From: Selaginella moellendorffii
Taxonomy: Eukaryota > Streptophyta > Lycopodiopsida > Selaginellales > Selaginellaceae
DNA: 64,000 nt
NCBI RefSeq assembly: GCF_000143415.4
Contig: NW_003314387.1
Span: forward strand, 93,662-157,661
Reading direction: 5' to 3'
Below the pieces are notes generated by a model, which did no database searches, was not told the origin of the DNA, and saw only the letters and a program-made list of their open reading frames with translations. Below, piece after piece: positions 21,509 through 32,349 of the stretch (its first letter is position 1; every line of letters begins with the position of its first letter). The position numbers and the translations under genes are program-made.

Positions 21509-21874
21509 ATGAGTACTTTACCTTCTTATTACTTACAAAGTTCACAATTTTTATTATCTCCAAATAGAAAAGCTATTTTATATTTACATCTCAATTGTAT
21601 TTTGGCTTCATATATGAATAACAGAATAAAATGGTTTGTAGGTTCAGATAAATATAAGAACTGTGAATTTAAAATGCAAATAGATGGAAACATAGTTTTA
21701 TATTCAAATAGTAATAATGTTGTATAATCACCAAATATTTTTTGTGATAAATCAATTTGTTTTTTATCTTTACAAAATGATTGTAACTTAGTCTTATATG
21801 AATCTTTCCAAAGAGTGTTTTCTCATCATCCTTTTATTAAGGCAAGATGGTCATCAAATACCTATCCCTATTAA
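21509..21874 (+). pseudogene. GNA-type (bulb-type) mannose-binding lectin domain relic
   Basis: The frame from 21509 gives TLPSYYLQSSQFLLSPN, ILYLHLNCILASYMNN, FKMQIDGNIVLYSNSNNVV, then a TAA stop at 21725-21727. After the stop, in the same frame, come CFLSLQNDCNLVLYES and ARWSSNTYPY to a stop at 21872-21874. QxDxNxVxY repeats and a terminal W-S-S-N-T are the signature of B-lectin domains. The first repeat is degraded (L-N-C-I-L-A-S-Y). Codon use is strongly AT-biased compared with the F-box gene. It may be a pseudogene in AT-rich DNA, or an older transferred copy. Confidence 0.6.
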
Positions 21875-22349
21875 TCTTTTTTTATTTTAATTAAAATACT
21901 AATATTTAAATATTTATATTACTAAATTTCTGAAATATTAGAAATTTAACTTGAAATAATTTTCTACACCCTGCAGTAACATTTAGCTTTCTCTAGAAAA
22001 ACAATATCTATTATTTTTGTTGCTGATGCTATCTTAAATATGATTAATACTTTAGCATAGTTCTTACATAACTACCAATTATTATAAATTGAATTTTTTG
22101 ATAACTATAACTATTTTCTAACAAGATATTATTAATGAAGGCATATATTATAGACTAAACTTAAATATTGTTTAAAAATGTTAATATAACTAGTTCTAAA
22201 CTACAAAATATTTATTCTATTTAAATAATAATTGATAAATTAGATAAATTTTAAATATAAAATAAATTAGTGTTTAGAATATACTTTAATCAGTTAACCT
22301 AGTAAGATCCTAGCTCCTCAATTGGATTATGTTGGCTTGTATAGAATGT
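21875..22349. other. AT-rich intergenic DNA
   Basis: No gene or repeat recognised. It ends at the GTTGG target duplication of the L4 solo LTR. Confidence 0.5.
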
Positions 22350-22435
22350 GTTGGTGTAATGCACCTGGTTTTTACCCTTTATCCTATGGTGATTTATCAT
22401 AGGATAACCACGAAGTAAAATCTAAACCCTCCATG

Positions 22436-22460
22436 TAAGCTCTATTTCGTTAAAGTGGGA
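22436..22460 (+). repeat. left terminal inverted repeat of DNA transposon
   Basis: Identical in reverse complement to 32350-32374 and to 1344-1368 of copy 1. Just inside, AAGTGGGA/AAATGGGA motifs recur. Confidence 0.9.
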
Positions 22461-23040
22461 TTTATTCAGTAAAATGGGACTAGGTACAAATTTTCAAGTA
22501 TTTGAAAATGACATGAAATTATATGTTTTTTGTCCAGGGGCTAGACATATCTGGGGCATGGTGACTAGCGCGGTGACTTTCTGTCTAGACTGAGTCCATC
22601 TGGTTGTATAATAAATCTCATTGTCAAGGTGAACAAGCCGAATCTAAAGTTACATTGAAGGAGTTAGTTTTCGCGTCCTCCTCTGCATCAGTGATGCAGT
22701 GCCCCACCCATATCATTTGTTTTTTATTACTGGGTCTAACAAGCACGACCATTCCTTTGCAGACCTGTACTGGATTGAATGCTGAATCCGGCTTCTTGTT
22801 CCTCGGCCCACAATAGTGATCCTCAATATCGTTATATGTCACTGCATTTCCAGAGGACATTGTTCCGCTACTATCTGGTGCTCTGGGTTCTAGCCAAAAG
22901 GACTCTTCCAATTCTTCATATACAACCGGCCCATTTTGGATAGCAGATATAATCTTCTCCCAGTATTCGAGCAAAGGCTTGCACCTCTGAAAATAGGATT
23001 CTCCACCAAACACCAACCCCCTCTTCCAGAAGGCAATATG

Positions 23041-24054
23041 CTATCTAATCCCGGCCACTATACTTTCCTGGTCTTTGAGTCCATCCGGGTGCATCGGCCG
23101 TGGGGAACCTTGAGGAATCATAGGTTCCCCAGTTATGGGATCTCTCTTGAAGAGTTCAATGCCGTCCACTGGCAGCCACACTGTGTCCCATTCTCTCATC
23201 TTGTACCTCATCACTGGAGCATCATCACGCATGCTGAAATGAAACTGAAGAGGCTTGGAGTGGCCAATCAGCGTTTCGGATCCGTCCCTGATGTAGCCTC
23301 TTACAAACCCCTTAAAGTCTGGAACCTCTGTCACAAGTGCAACTTCAACAGTGCCTTTGATGCAATTTTGGAATTCATCGTAGAGTTGTGGGAGGGTGAG
23401 GACATTGGATCGCCAGAGGGACTCTGCCAGGTGACTAAACATGGCATCGACGTCTTCATGAGTGTGCCCAACCATGAGAAAGCCAAGTGTAACTGTTTCA
23501 AATATGCCTTTGGCAACAAGCATCGCCAAGTACGTGAAGATGTACATGTTTTTGTTCTCACTGCCAGCATTGTTTGTTTGGAGCAGAAGATGGGGAGGAA
23601 GGCCACATCGGCCGCAAGAACTTCCTTGAGATTCTGCTTCATTTGGATGAGGCTGTGCATTCACCGGGCGACCAGCCTCGTCGGAATGGCATGAGGCCTC
23701 ACGTGATAACCCTACATTCTGACGGCCAACATATTCATTGGGATGGCATGGGGCCCCACGCGATACTGCAAGCCTTTGCTCCTCCTCCAGCTGAACCCTG
23801 TATGGGGTTCGATCGACAAGGGCCTTATGCAAGGGTTGGCCGTTCAGCTCAGTCTGCGCACTTTGCAAAGACCTTAAGTGTTTTGCTAGGGACGCAATCA
23901 TCATGTTTGCACCCCCGCCACCCCATAGAGGTACAAAGAAGTTCCCATAGTTCTGGGCACCATGCCCATGAGCGATTATGCCAAACAGAGACACAGGCAG
24001 CTGCATGGATGAAGAGATTGCCTTGGGGGCAGGATTGGGTCGAGGTAAGCACAT
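23041..24054 (-). pseudogene. putative catalytic core of the transposase
   Basis: Continuous 337-residue frame. Residues about 13-50 have LPVSLFGIIAHGHGAQNYG; about 158-175 TNNAGSENKNMYIFTYLA; about 190-210 GFLMVGHTHEDVDAMFSHLA; then LKPLQFHFSMR-like sequence and WLPVDGIELFKRDP. The stretch between residues about 85 and 140 (VSRGAPCHPNEYVGRQ, NVGLSREASCHSDEAG) is read through two palindromes and is probably non-coding. Confidence 0.65.
23686..23764. repeat. two transposon palindromes inside the transposase gene
   Basis: ATGGCATGAGGCCTCACGTG at 23686-23705 and ATGGCATGGGGCCCCACGCG at 23743-23762. They lie where the translated protein has a stretch unlike the flanking conserved blocks, consistent with an intron. 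Confidence 0.75.
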
Positions 24055-25588
24055 CTTTTTCTAGTCCATTTTATCGTGGATGATGTAGAGGTAAGAGTCA
24101 GGTCTCTCCATGGAGAGAATCTTGTTATGATAATATGCAGTCCTGCAGCTTCTCTACTGGATGTTGTGGTCGAGCCGCCTTCTAACCAACGTCTCTCGCT
24201 CTCGAGCGATGCAAGAATTCTTCGACAAAGCCATTTTGATAGTAGTGCACTTGTCACACTTTGAAAAGCTGGAGTACTTTCCTATACTCACATCCCTGAA
24301 CCTGTTGCTCCACAATCTACTAAATCTAGATTGGCTCAGCTTCCTGTAGCCATTACTCTGGAGTTCCCGATGCACATCTTCCAATATGGCCCCCTTGGTA
24401 TACATGGAAGGGGGAACTCGTTGGGTGTCTCGTGTTCCATCTTCCAAGAGGCGGGTTTTATGTGGTTGCTGCTTGCTACATGTCTCGACAAACCTCTTGA
24501 ATATTGCCTCTCCATATACAATATGACCCTTGGTTTTGTGCGTACCGTCGTTCCCATGGACTGCCTGTTGAACCCTTTGTTCCTCGAACTCAGTTTTGAT
24601 TCTGTAGAATGTGGTTCGAGGGACTCCATAAATGATTCTCCATACCTTCATGCAGACCAAACCCCTCTGAAGACCATGCCCCCCACCTGATGTTCTGAAG
24701 CATCAACAGATGACCGTAATGCCTCATACACAAAATTGCGAGCTGCCTTCTAGGACAATGTCTTGTATCTTGCTCTCTCCTCTTCAATAGCATCCCAATC
24801 AGCATGTTGACAGCACCTCCTCTTGCAACAAGCAACTGTCGAGACCATTCGAACCTCCATCACCATTTTCTGCCTTTTCGGTTCGTTGCTCAGATCCCTT
24901 TGGCTGCGCTTTAGGAAGGTGTACTTTCTTTTCCCATGAAGAGATGTTCTATCATCAGTTATAGTGGTGTTTGATTGTGAATCCTTCACATTCTCAAACA
25001 CTAAATGCCTCAATTTCCACCGCACAATGCTTCCAATAGTCAGACTGTTTTCTTCTGTGTCAACAACCTCTAAAATCGCAACTCCAATATCATCCCAGCC
25101 CAATTCTTGATTAGCAACCGCATCTCTTGGATCGACAACTGTGGCTAAGCCCTCAGCTACCACCTCCCCCTCGGGGTTGTTTAGAAACACCTTTGCCTGA
25201 ATCCATGTAGCACGGTTCTTAAGATCCACGGAGGGAACATGTGTCGCACTTGCGCTGTCCCCAACATCTGCTTTCTTCTGAAGATTTTTCAAGGCAACAA
25301 CAACATTTACCCCGACGACCATCTCTCCTCGTTCAATAGCGACCACATTCCCATCGAAGACAGTCTCTACTGATACAGCAGCATTGCCTTCCCCAAGCCT
25401 TTGACAGTGTTTAACAAAGTTCCGATCCATAGACACAAGGGTCCCTTTTGCAACTCTCTTCCCACCATTCAAAATGTAAACTTTTTCCCCAACCCTGAAG
25501 GCCATTTTGAAAGTGCAGAAAAGAAGTTAAGACTATACAAAAAATGATTGGAGAATGGCCTAAATCATAACATACCAAACAACCTCAA

Positions 25589-25877
25589 TAGCATGAGGCC
25601 ACATGCCATTATTCAAACATGCTATTGACACCCACGTGAAATTTCACATTCACAAAATTGGCATGAGGCCTCATGCCATCTTGATAAACACACAGCTACA
25701 GGCAGGTAAAGAAACTATTGGCAATATGCTAGTGATGAACTTGCAAGGCCCCAAGATGGCATGAGGCCTCATGCCATCTTGATATACACACAGCTGCAGG
25801 CAAGTAAAAACATACATGACAATACGCTAGCCATGAAATTGCAAGGGCCCAAGATGGCATGTGGCTTCATGCCATTT
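25589..25877. repeat. cluster of four transposon palindromes upstream of the transposase
   Basis: Copies at 25589-25610, 25659-25678 (perfect 20-bp palindrome with core GGCATGAGGCCTCATGCC), 25753-25780 (perfect 28-bp palindrome, same core extended by AAGAT/ATCTT) and 25851-25877 (degenerate). Spacing is about 70, 95 and 98 bp. The surrounding sequence is itself partly duplicated (GATACACACAGCTGCAGGCA-type). They sit 80-370 bp before the transposase start codon, where promoter or operator sites would be expected. Confidence 0.9.
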
Positions 25878-27908
25878 CTAAATGTAGTCCTAAGCCATTC
25901 CATGGTGAACATACCAGGAAGCACAAATGCCGAATATCAAGAGGAAGCGGTAGCCACACCAAAGACAGTGCCGCTCGCAACACCGCAACTACTTGTAGCA
26001 CCGCTCGCAACACCGCAACTGCTCGTAGCGCTGCTCGCACAAACTACCACTCGCATAAACTGCCACTCACATAAACTGCCGCTCGCAATGGCGCTCGCAA
26101 TGCTGCAACCGCTCATAGACGCATAAACCACAACTCACAACACCACTTACACAAGCAGCGCTCATTACGCTCAGCGAAACCAAGAACACGGCACACAAAA
26201 ATGATAGACCTAGGAATGAGTTCGAGAATTCAAAAATAACACACGCTTGAACGTCACATCAAATCCTCTGACAAACCAGATCTTATGATTCCTCTGACAA
26301 ATTTCAAACTGAGTAGCTTCTAGACTTTGCTGTCGGACGTTGAACTTTGTCACATCATGTCCTTGCCTCGATCCAGCTGTGCCATGTCAGTGATTCGAAC
26401 TTTGTCATGCCATGTCAGCGATCCGCGCCAAGATTATTCGCCGTGTAAAGGAATAATTATGCTGTATGTGTACGTCCATTTATGGCAATATAAGGCCACA
26501 CGCCATTCAAAGAATAATGCTAGTCGAGCATTTTTTTGTGCATTTTTGGGTTCAAAATTGCATGAGCCCACACACTATAAAGTTTACCTGTACCAAAAAT
26601 AGAAACAGCTTTATTTACTTGGGAATTTAAGTGGTTGAGGCATTTTTAAACTTACAAACACATGCCCTACTTACATTCCTTTGGTTGCTTAAAATTCAAA
26701 AATATTATAAACCTTTCTTTTTGCATTTTCAATGTTTTCAATTATGGTTTTTGATTTTTGCAGGACCAGCCTAGTAATCTATTTGCATCCTGTCATGTTT
26801 ATAGCTAGCTTTCGTTTGTCCCCTACAGCATTTGCCTAGAAAGGGCATCTTTCTTCACGTAGCATTTGCCATATGTTTAGGGTTTAGCAATTCGGTAGCT
26901 TGACAAACATGCAAATACAGAACTTGATGCAAAATCCTTTGATATGTCACAATGCCCCTAGGACCATAAACACATTTCAATAGAGAGAGTCCTTTCATTT
27001 CATAACTCCTTACATAGATCTTGGTGAAACCAGAGTTAGTGAAGTTGGTTTCTTGTGATCCCGCATCTGATTGTGATGTCCCTTTGCAGTGTCAATGGAA
27101 AGGTCAATGCACACCAAACTGTAGAATCTTGGAGCAAAATAACAGTCGGATCTATGGCAAATGCCCCTGAAACATTGTAAGGCTCGTGTGGTCTCATATG
27201 GTGTCCGATCGAGATGCTTCTTTGCAGGGTCATCAAGAAGGACATTGTATACCATTCTTTATTTAGCTGAACATCTGGCATTTTTGGAAATACAAGATGC
27301 TTTGGAATATCCAATCATGCATGGTATAAATATAGCGAGGGTATTAAATGATATCCCAATCATGATCTTTCTTTTGGATTTCACGTACATGCAGTCCGAG
27401 GAATGATGACGTTGCGGATTTCTTTTAGATTTCACGTGCATGCATGCGCGCGGCGATCCAGAAATTAATGGTGGCGCCCAAGTCCGAGGAATGATGACGT
27501 TGCGGGATTACCAACCGTCGTGACATTTCGCGTGTGTGAGGTTAGGTTTTGCATTTTGCTTCGTACTCGCGCTCGCACTTGCGATCACGCTCACATTCGA
27601 GCTCATCTACCTTCTCTACAGGTTTCTCGTGTGCATCGGCGTCCACTCACGCTTGCATCACACTCGCGCTCGCATCGTGCTCGTGTGCATCGGCGTCCAC
27701 TTCAAGACACACCCAATTTGTAACTTCGCCGCCAACTCCGCCGCCCACTCCGCCACCCACACGCAGCCCACTTGGCATCCCGGGAGATTTCAGCGCCACT
27801 CTCCAACTGTAAGTGGCAGAGTAGCCTTGCTGCTACGATCCGCTGCACACACAGTGCACATTCACCAGCGAGTCCGGCCTCGATTGTCATGCCTCCATTT
27901 GGCTTCAA
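25878..27908. other. divergent intergenic region of the DNA transposon
   Basis: Between the two genes. It includes a short degenerate tandem repeat of CTCGCAACACCGCAACT units (about 25965-26130), one degenerate palindrome (26482-26507) and a near-duplicate pair of TCCGAGGAATGATGACGTTG (27397 and 27483). 27540-27910 is GC-rich with repeated CTCGCGCTCGCAC and may hold the first exon or exons of the rightward gene, but no exon could be fixed. Confidence 0.5.
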
Positions 27909-27935
27909 ATGGTAAGTCTTTTAGGCCAAGTAGAA

Positions 27936-28096
27936 AATGGCATGAGGCCACATGCCATTCAGTAGCAACATTGGCATGCACCGATTGGGCTCTCGAGTGC
28001 AGTCCGGTTACAGATAGCATGTAGCCTCATGCCATCTTAGGATGCAGTCTCAAGACATCTGATGCAGTGGTGAATGGCGTGTGGCCTCACGTTATT
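27936..28096. repeat. three palindromes in one intron of the ParB-like gene
   Basis: Copies at 27936-27959 (one mismatch from a perfect 24-bp palindrome), 28012-28037 and 28073-28096, all inside the intron 27912-28150. Confidence 0.85.
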
Positions 28097-28819
28097 TCCA
28101 GCTGCTAGCTTTTCATCTGTCAGCTCTAATTGTTGTGCATTTCTGAACAGGCGAGGAATTGCGTTCTTCTTCCAGCCACTGTCAATGTGGATGCAGAGAA
28201 GGGGGAGGAGCTCACCAGTTGGACTTTCGGGATGGAAGGCGAGGATCTGAGGTTGTACAACACAGATGGTGGGAGAAAAGAATGCATGGGGATCCTCATC
28301 CAAGTGACAGACACTCCATGCAGTTCCATGCAAGAATATGGACTGGCACTTGTGGTAGAGACAACGTCTGCCTTCAAGATCCACCTTGCACATCCTAGCG
28401 GCTTCCCGGAGGGGGGCAGCGGCTATGAGGAATTCCTAGAGGGAGCTAGGGAGAGGTTGTCCAGGAGGCCCACAATTTCAAAGACGCTGCGGGTCTATGA
28501 AGATCACATGGAATCCACGGACCTCACCACGGCGATGTTCAAAAACTATATTCCAACATTGAGCCGTTGAGAGTGACTCCAGTTCGCGAAGCGAAGGGGA
28601 AGGGGGTCGATCTGGAAACTACCTCGAAGCAGAAAAGGGTGGTCAAGCTCAAGCCGACGTTTGACTCTCCTGCTCCAAAAAAGAAGATACTCGGTGATGC
28701 CATTGCCTCGGGTTCGAACACTACACCCACCAAAAAGAAGAGTCGCAAAGAGCAGAAAGAGCAAGAAGAGGCAGCAAAAATCGTCGCAGATAATAGTACT
28801 TGTTACTATTCCAACAAAG

Positions 28820-29210
28820 TATATACAATCGACGTAAGACACATCGACATCCAAAGCAAATACAACCACAGGCTAGTATCTGATGAGTGGGTGGAGAAAC
28901 TGAAGCAGAAGATGCTGGCAAGTCCAGTAACACCCGACATCGCAGACGTGATCCCCTACTACCGAACAATGAAGGGCGAGACGAGGTTTCCAGACTTGAT
29001 CAATAGGAAGGTGTTGGACGATCAGAACATCCGGTTCTATGCCGTCTCTGGGCAGCATTCTAGCTTGGCGATGCAAAAGATAGTTGTGGATATTATGGTG
29101 GGCGAGGAGGTGAAGAAAGTCTTCAAGACAAGAGTTGTCCGCCTGATAAAAGGCAACTTGCCCCTCCGATCTATCATATACATCTCCCACGCGCAGAATG
29201 TCAAGCAAGA
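28820..29210 (+). pseudogene. ParB/sulfiredoxin-fold-like domain
   Basis: The arrangement beta-strand (YTIDVRHID), R-x-V-S-x-x-W-V-x-x-L helix, variable region, then FYAVSGQHSSLAMQKI matches the ParB N-terminal fold, where a G-x-H/R-R/S-x-x-A motif follows a Y-x-V-V strand. ParB domains bind nucleotide and load onto DNA at palindromic sites; phage relatives are fused to DNA methylases. The stop at 29248-29250 lies just after it. Confidence 0.5.
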
Positions 29211-29328
29211 AACGTGCTACAAATCAAGTCTGCACGAGACATTGGCATGAACACGGAAGCTCTGGGTTCAACTAAAGAAGCCACAGAAACCAGGACAAGG
29301 ACGTGCACTAGCAACTAGCGCCTGGCAG

Positions 29329-29383
29329 GTAAGCCTCGTTGCATGTGGCATAGCATGTGGCCTCACGCCATTTCCATTGCAAG
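29329..29383 (+). other. short intron carrying a palindrome (29350-29373)
   Basis: Donor CAG|GTAAGCC at 29329 and acceptor TTGCAAG at 29383. ATAGCATGTGGCCTCACGCC fills its middle. The phases across it do not match exactly, so one border may have shifted or an indel may be present. Confidence 0.55.
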
Positions 29384-30707
29384 AATTCTCGAGTCTTCTC
29401 TCAAAAACACTGGGGGTCAATGACACACTCAACATCCATAACATTCTACTTGCGACAAAAGTTGTTTTTGACAAATGGGTAGATGTGCTGAGGAGGTACC
29501 ATGACGGGGAGTTGCCAAACTCAATGGGTGTGGAGGACGGCCGGAAGCCCAATGATTTGAAGTTCAACGCCTTGCGTTTCTCGCGGTCTCTAGACGACGA
29601 CGACCTTCTGACAGTGGCTAATGCTCTTCTACGTGGTGAGGTAGTCTTCAACAAGACCAAAATGACTCCCGGCCATATTGTGACATACGAGGACTTGTGC
29701 ATGACTCTGAGAGCTCGTGCGCTATTGAAGGATTGGATCTTCGAGCAAGTGGCCGTGGAGAGGGTGAGCATCAACACCACGCAAGAGATGATGGAAGAGC
29801 TGGAGTTGTCAAATGAAGACATCGACGAGTACGTGAAGAGGGCCCCAAAGTTCATCGTTCTGCTGCGGGATGCCACGAAAAGTAAAGCTGAGAAGTTGGA
29901 TCAGTATCCAAATTTCATTAAGAGGGATGTCGACTGCCGGCTTCAGAAACAGCTCGACCCCGCAGTAGAGGCCTATCGAGAACCTTACTGGGTATACGTG
30001 AATTCGGATGAGGATCAAAGGTGGAGGAGCATCGTTTCCCACGGAGATGAGCAGGTCAAGAATATCTTTTGTGTGATGGACTTCACAAACGAGGAGATCA
30101 CTCATGCAGACAAAGTCAGCTCCATCATTGACTTAATGGTGGGACTTGTGGAGGTGGAATCTTCAGTCCACTATATGATCTACGACTCCGAATCCTATCA
30201 CAAGTTCTGGAAGGCCTTGAACGAGGTGAAGGCTCGGTTGAAAGGCAAGGAGATGCGGGAGATCCATGGGATAATGGCTAAGAAGAAGATACCGACGAAT
30301 GTCTGCATCTTCACACTCGCCCTTATTATTGGTCCTGCAGCAGAGTGGGACTAGAGTGACTTCCCAGCTTCGTTCAACAAGGCCAATCGAATTGATCTGA
30401 GGGAGGTCAATTTACCCATGCCTGAGGAACTGAAGACGGCTATGGATCTTTCAAATCTAGAGAAAGCTCCAGGTGCAGCATGGGAAATGCTCAACTGGGT
30501 CTTCAACGCAATAGCGGGTGGGTCACCTGCTTCCGACTCCAAAGGGCAAATGCATTGTCGAGTACAACTGCGGCGGACTATTCTTTCAAGCCGCACTACT
30601 CAAGGGTGTCCCGTGTGTTGCGGTGACAAACTCCATTGAATAGGTGACTTCAATGGAGCATATAATTACAGTTGCCAAAGAAAAACAATATCTTCTCTGC
30701 GAACCTG

Positions 30708-31256
30708 GTGAGTACGCACTTTAAGTTTGAATGTTATCTCACAAGCTCTGTATGCAGGAGCGTGGCCACCCCCAGATGCTGAAACGGCGTTAACAGCTAC
30801 TGTTGAAGATACCCATGTTGGGCTGAGCTCACAACCTACACAAGGTAAGGTCACGTGAGGCCTCACACCATTTTGATTATAGATCGTTGTGAATATTCAG
30901 ATACGAGGACTGAAAAGCGCACTGGTGGCGCGTCGAAGAAGGACAAATAGACAAGCAAGAGGAAAAAAGGAGGTACAAATTATATTTGCAATGGCGTGTG
31001 GTCTCATGCCATTCCTTGCAGGAGACACTTCTTCAAAGGGAAGGCACGAGGACGTACAGAAGGCAAAACAGGCAAGCACCAGCCAAGTACAACGGACGAG
31101 AGGTACCAATCATTTTTGTTATACGTGAATTCTCATGCCATTGCTTCTTGCAGCTCAAATTCCAAAGAGACTAGGGCAAGCAGCGCAGACTTCACGACAA
31201 GAACCTGAAGGTTTGATGGCGTGTGGCCCCTAGCAATTAACTAATGTTCTTGCAAA
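30708..31256 (+). other. series of mini-introns, four with one palindrome each
   Basis: Introns 30708-30757 (50 nt, no palindrome), 30845-30900 (56), 30973-31021 (49), 31103-31153 (51) and about 31211-31255 (45, acceptor AG mutated to AA). Palindromes lie at 30850-30874, 30991-31013, 31121-31142 and 31216-31238, each covering about half the intron. The exons between them are 87, 72, 81 and 57 nt, all multiples of three and all phase 1 at both borders. Confidence 0.7.
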
Positions 31257-31965
31257 TCGCGTCGAGGAAATTGAACGAAACAACGTGCCTCCAGTGGAGG
31301 AGGGGGAGGCCTCGGAGAGTGATAAGGAGAGTTCCGAAATAGGTGATGCACGATCAGAGGCAAGTAACATTACCATTTGACTTTCTCCTAACGCAGGAGG
31401 ATTGCTTGACTATGGTCCATGTGAGGGGTAGCAAGCCCATCTTCGTCAAGCCAGAGGCTGTAGTGATGAACCGGACTGCTAGGTCAAGTGAAATCCTCAT
31501 CATCAATGACTCGCTGATTAAAACTGCAGCGAACACGCGTGCACCCCATCTCTTGCAGTATGGAAACTAGGGAGAAGAAACCGTATGTTCTGGGGGACCT
31601 TGCAAAACGGCCTTGAGCGATGGTGATAGAGAACTGGCCAGTCTAGGAGGTGGCTGCAGAAATCAACCAAATGGCAGATGGAACGGTATATCAGAAGCCA
31701 TTTGATTGGACAGACACCAGTCATCATTTATGGCATGTATATTGTCTAGCCAAGCACTATCCGCATCTCCATAATCTGCTCAACCGGATGGGTTCTTCGA
31801 CCACTGAATATGAGCGTGGACGTATTAGAGAAGAGATGGCATTACTATTGGGTTTAAATCCTGATAGTGTGGAGAGTGATGAAATTCCAAGATTATTATA
31901 TAGGCGTTTGAGGCAAAAAATAACAGTCTGAGATGGCATGTATTTATTTAAAAATGTAACTTATT

Positions 31966-32279
31966 ATAGCATGGGGTTCCATGCCATTGTATTAATATTA
32001 AAAGACAATTCTTTGAGAGGATTTGCATTATACTAGAAGTGTTACAGCATGTTATTGGAAGTCTACGAAGTTGTTTTATTAATAAGGGGAAAGTAAAGAT
32101 TGAATGGGGACTTGGGTTCCACCTAGACTCGGAGCAATTGAGCCAATATTAAAAGGATGGAAAGAAATTGGACGACGATGACAAGGAGAAGAGAGAGGTG
32201 AAGCAGTGGCAGGGGGAGGAGAAGTGATTGAGTAGACATTTCCTTGTTTAAAATAAAATGGCATGTGCCTCAATGCAGT
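31966..32279. repeat. two degenerate palindromes near the right end
   Basis: 31966-31988 (ATAGCATGGGGTTCCATGCC) and 32258-32279 (AATGGCATGTGCCTCAATGC). They are between the end of the ParB-like gene and the right terminus. Confidence 0.7.
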
Positions 32280-32349
32280 TGAATTTTGTTATATTTATAT
32301 ACTATATAAAGGTTTGGAAACCTTATTTTACAAGTGGGATAATGACAAT

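Larger units (their letters stand above)
22624..25505 (-). pseudogene. transposase of the DNA transposon (DUF7869-like), disrupted
   Basis: Order on the minus strand: N-terminal 251 residues (25505-24750: MAFRVGEKVYILNGGKRVAK, then CCKRRCCQHADWDAIEEER); after a stop and a frameshift near 24665, GVPRTTFYRIKTEFEEQ, LSQSRFSRLWSNRF and SKCDKCTTIKMAL (24660-24154); after another shift, MERPDSYLYIIHDKMD, a stop, then 24054-23041 with LPVSLFGIIAHGHG, LLLQTNNAGSENKN and TLGFLMVGHTHEDVDAMFS; finally a C-terminal acidic part (23016-22624, VVYEELEESFW). The GHTHEDxD and DNxxxxNKN signature belongs to the DUF7869 group found in mobile-element proteins; a DDE-like nuclease role is inferred. Expected Asp in QxDN is Asn here. 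23686-23764 may be an intron with two palindromes. Confidence 0.75.
27909..31931 (+). pseudogene. ParB-like / methyltransferase-like gene of the DNA transposon, multi-exon, disrupted
   Basis: The last part of an upstream exon ends ATG|GTAAGT at 27911; the next exon starts at 28151 (ARNCVLLPATVNVD). A frameshift near 28550 leads to a Lys-rich linker (KKKSRKEQKEQEEAAK) and a ParB-like block about 28820-29210 (YTIDVRHIDIQ, WVEKLKQKM, FYAVSGQHSSLAMQKI). 29384-30710 holds CVMDFTNEE, a TAG after GPAAEWD, AAWEMLNWVFNAIAGG and, after a shift, EYNCGGLFFQAALLKGVPCV: the order of motifs IV, X and I of a beta-class DNA amino-methyltransferase. Short exons at 30758-30844, 30901-30972, 31022-31102, 31154-31210 and 31256-31359 code a hydrophilic tail, then 31397-31931. 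The catalytic D-P-P-Y position reads D-F-T-N. Domain calls come from motif reading only. Confidence 0.55.

Noticed and set aside
22936-23694. Plus-strand 252-residue frame
   Set aside because: Antisense to the transposase, whose conserved motifs are on the minus strand.
27536-28024. 162-residue frame with a hydrophobic N-terminus (LALALAITLTFELIYLLY)
   Set aside because: It crosses a good splice donor at 27912 and reads through palindromes in the intron. The start of the ParB-like gene may lie here, but this frame is not in phase with the next exon.
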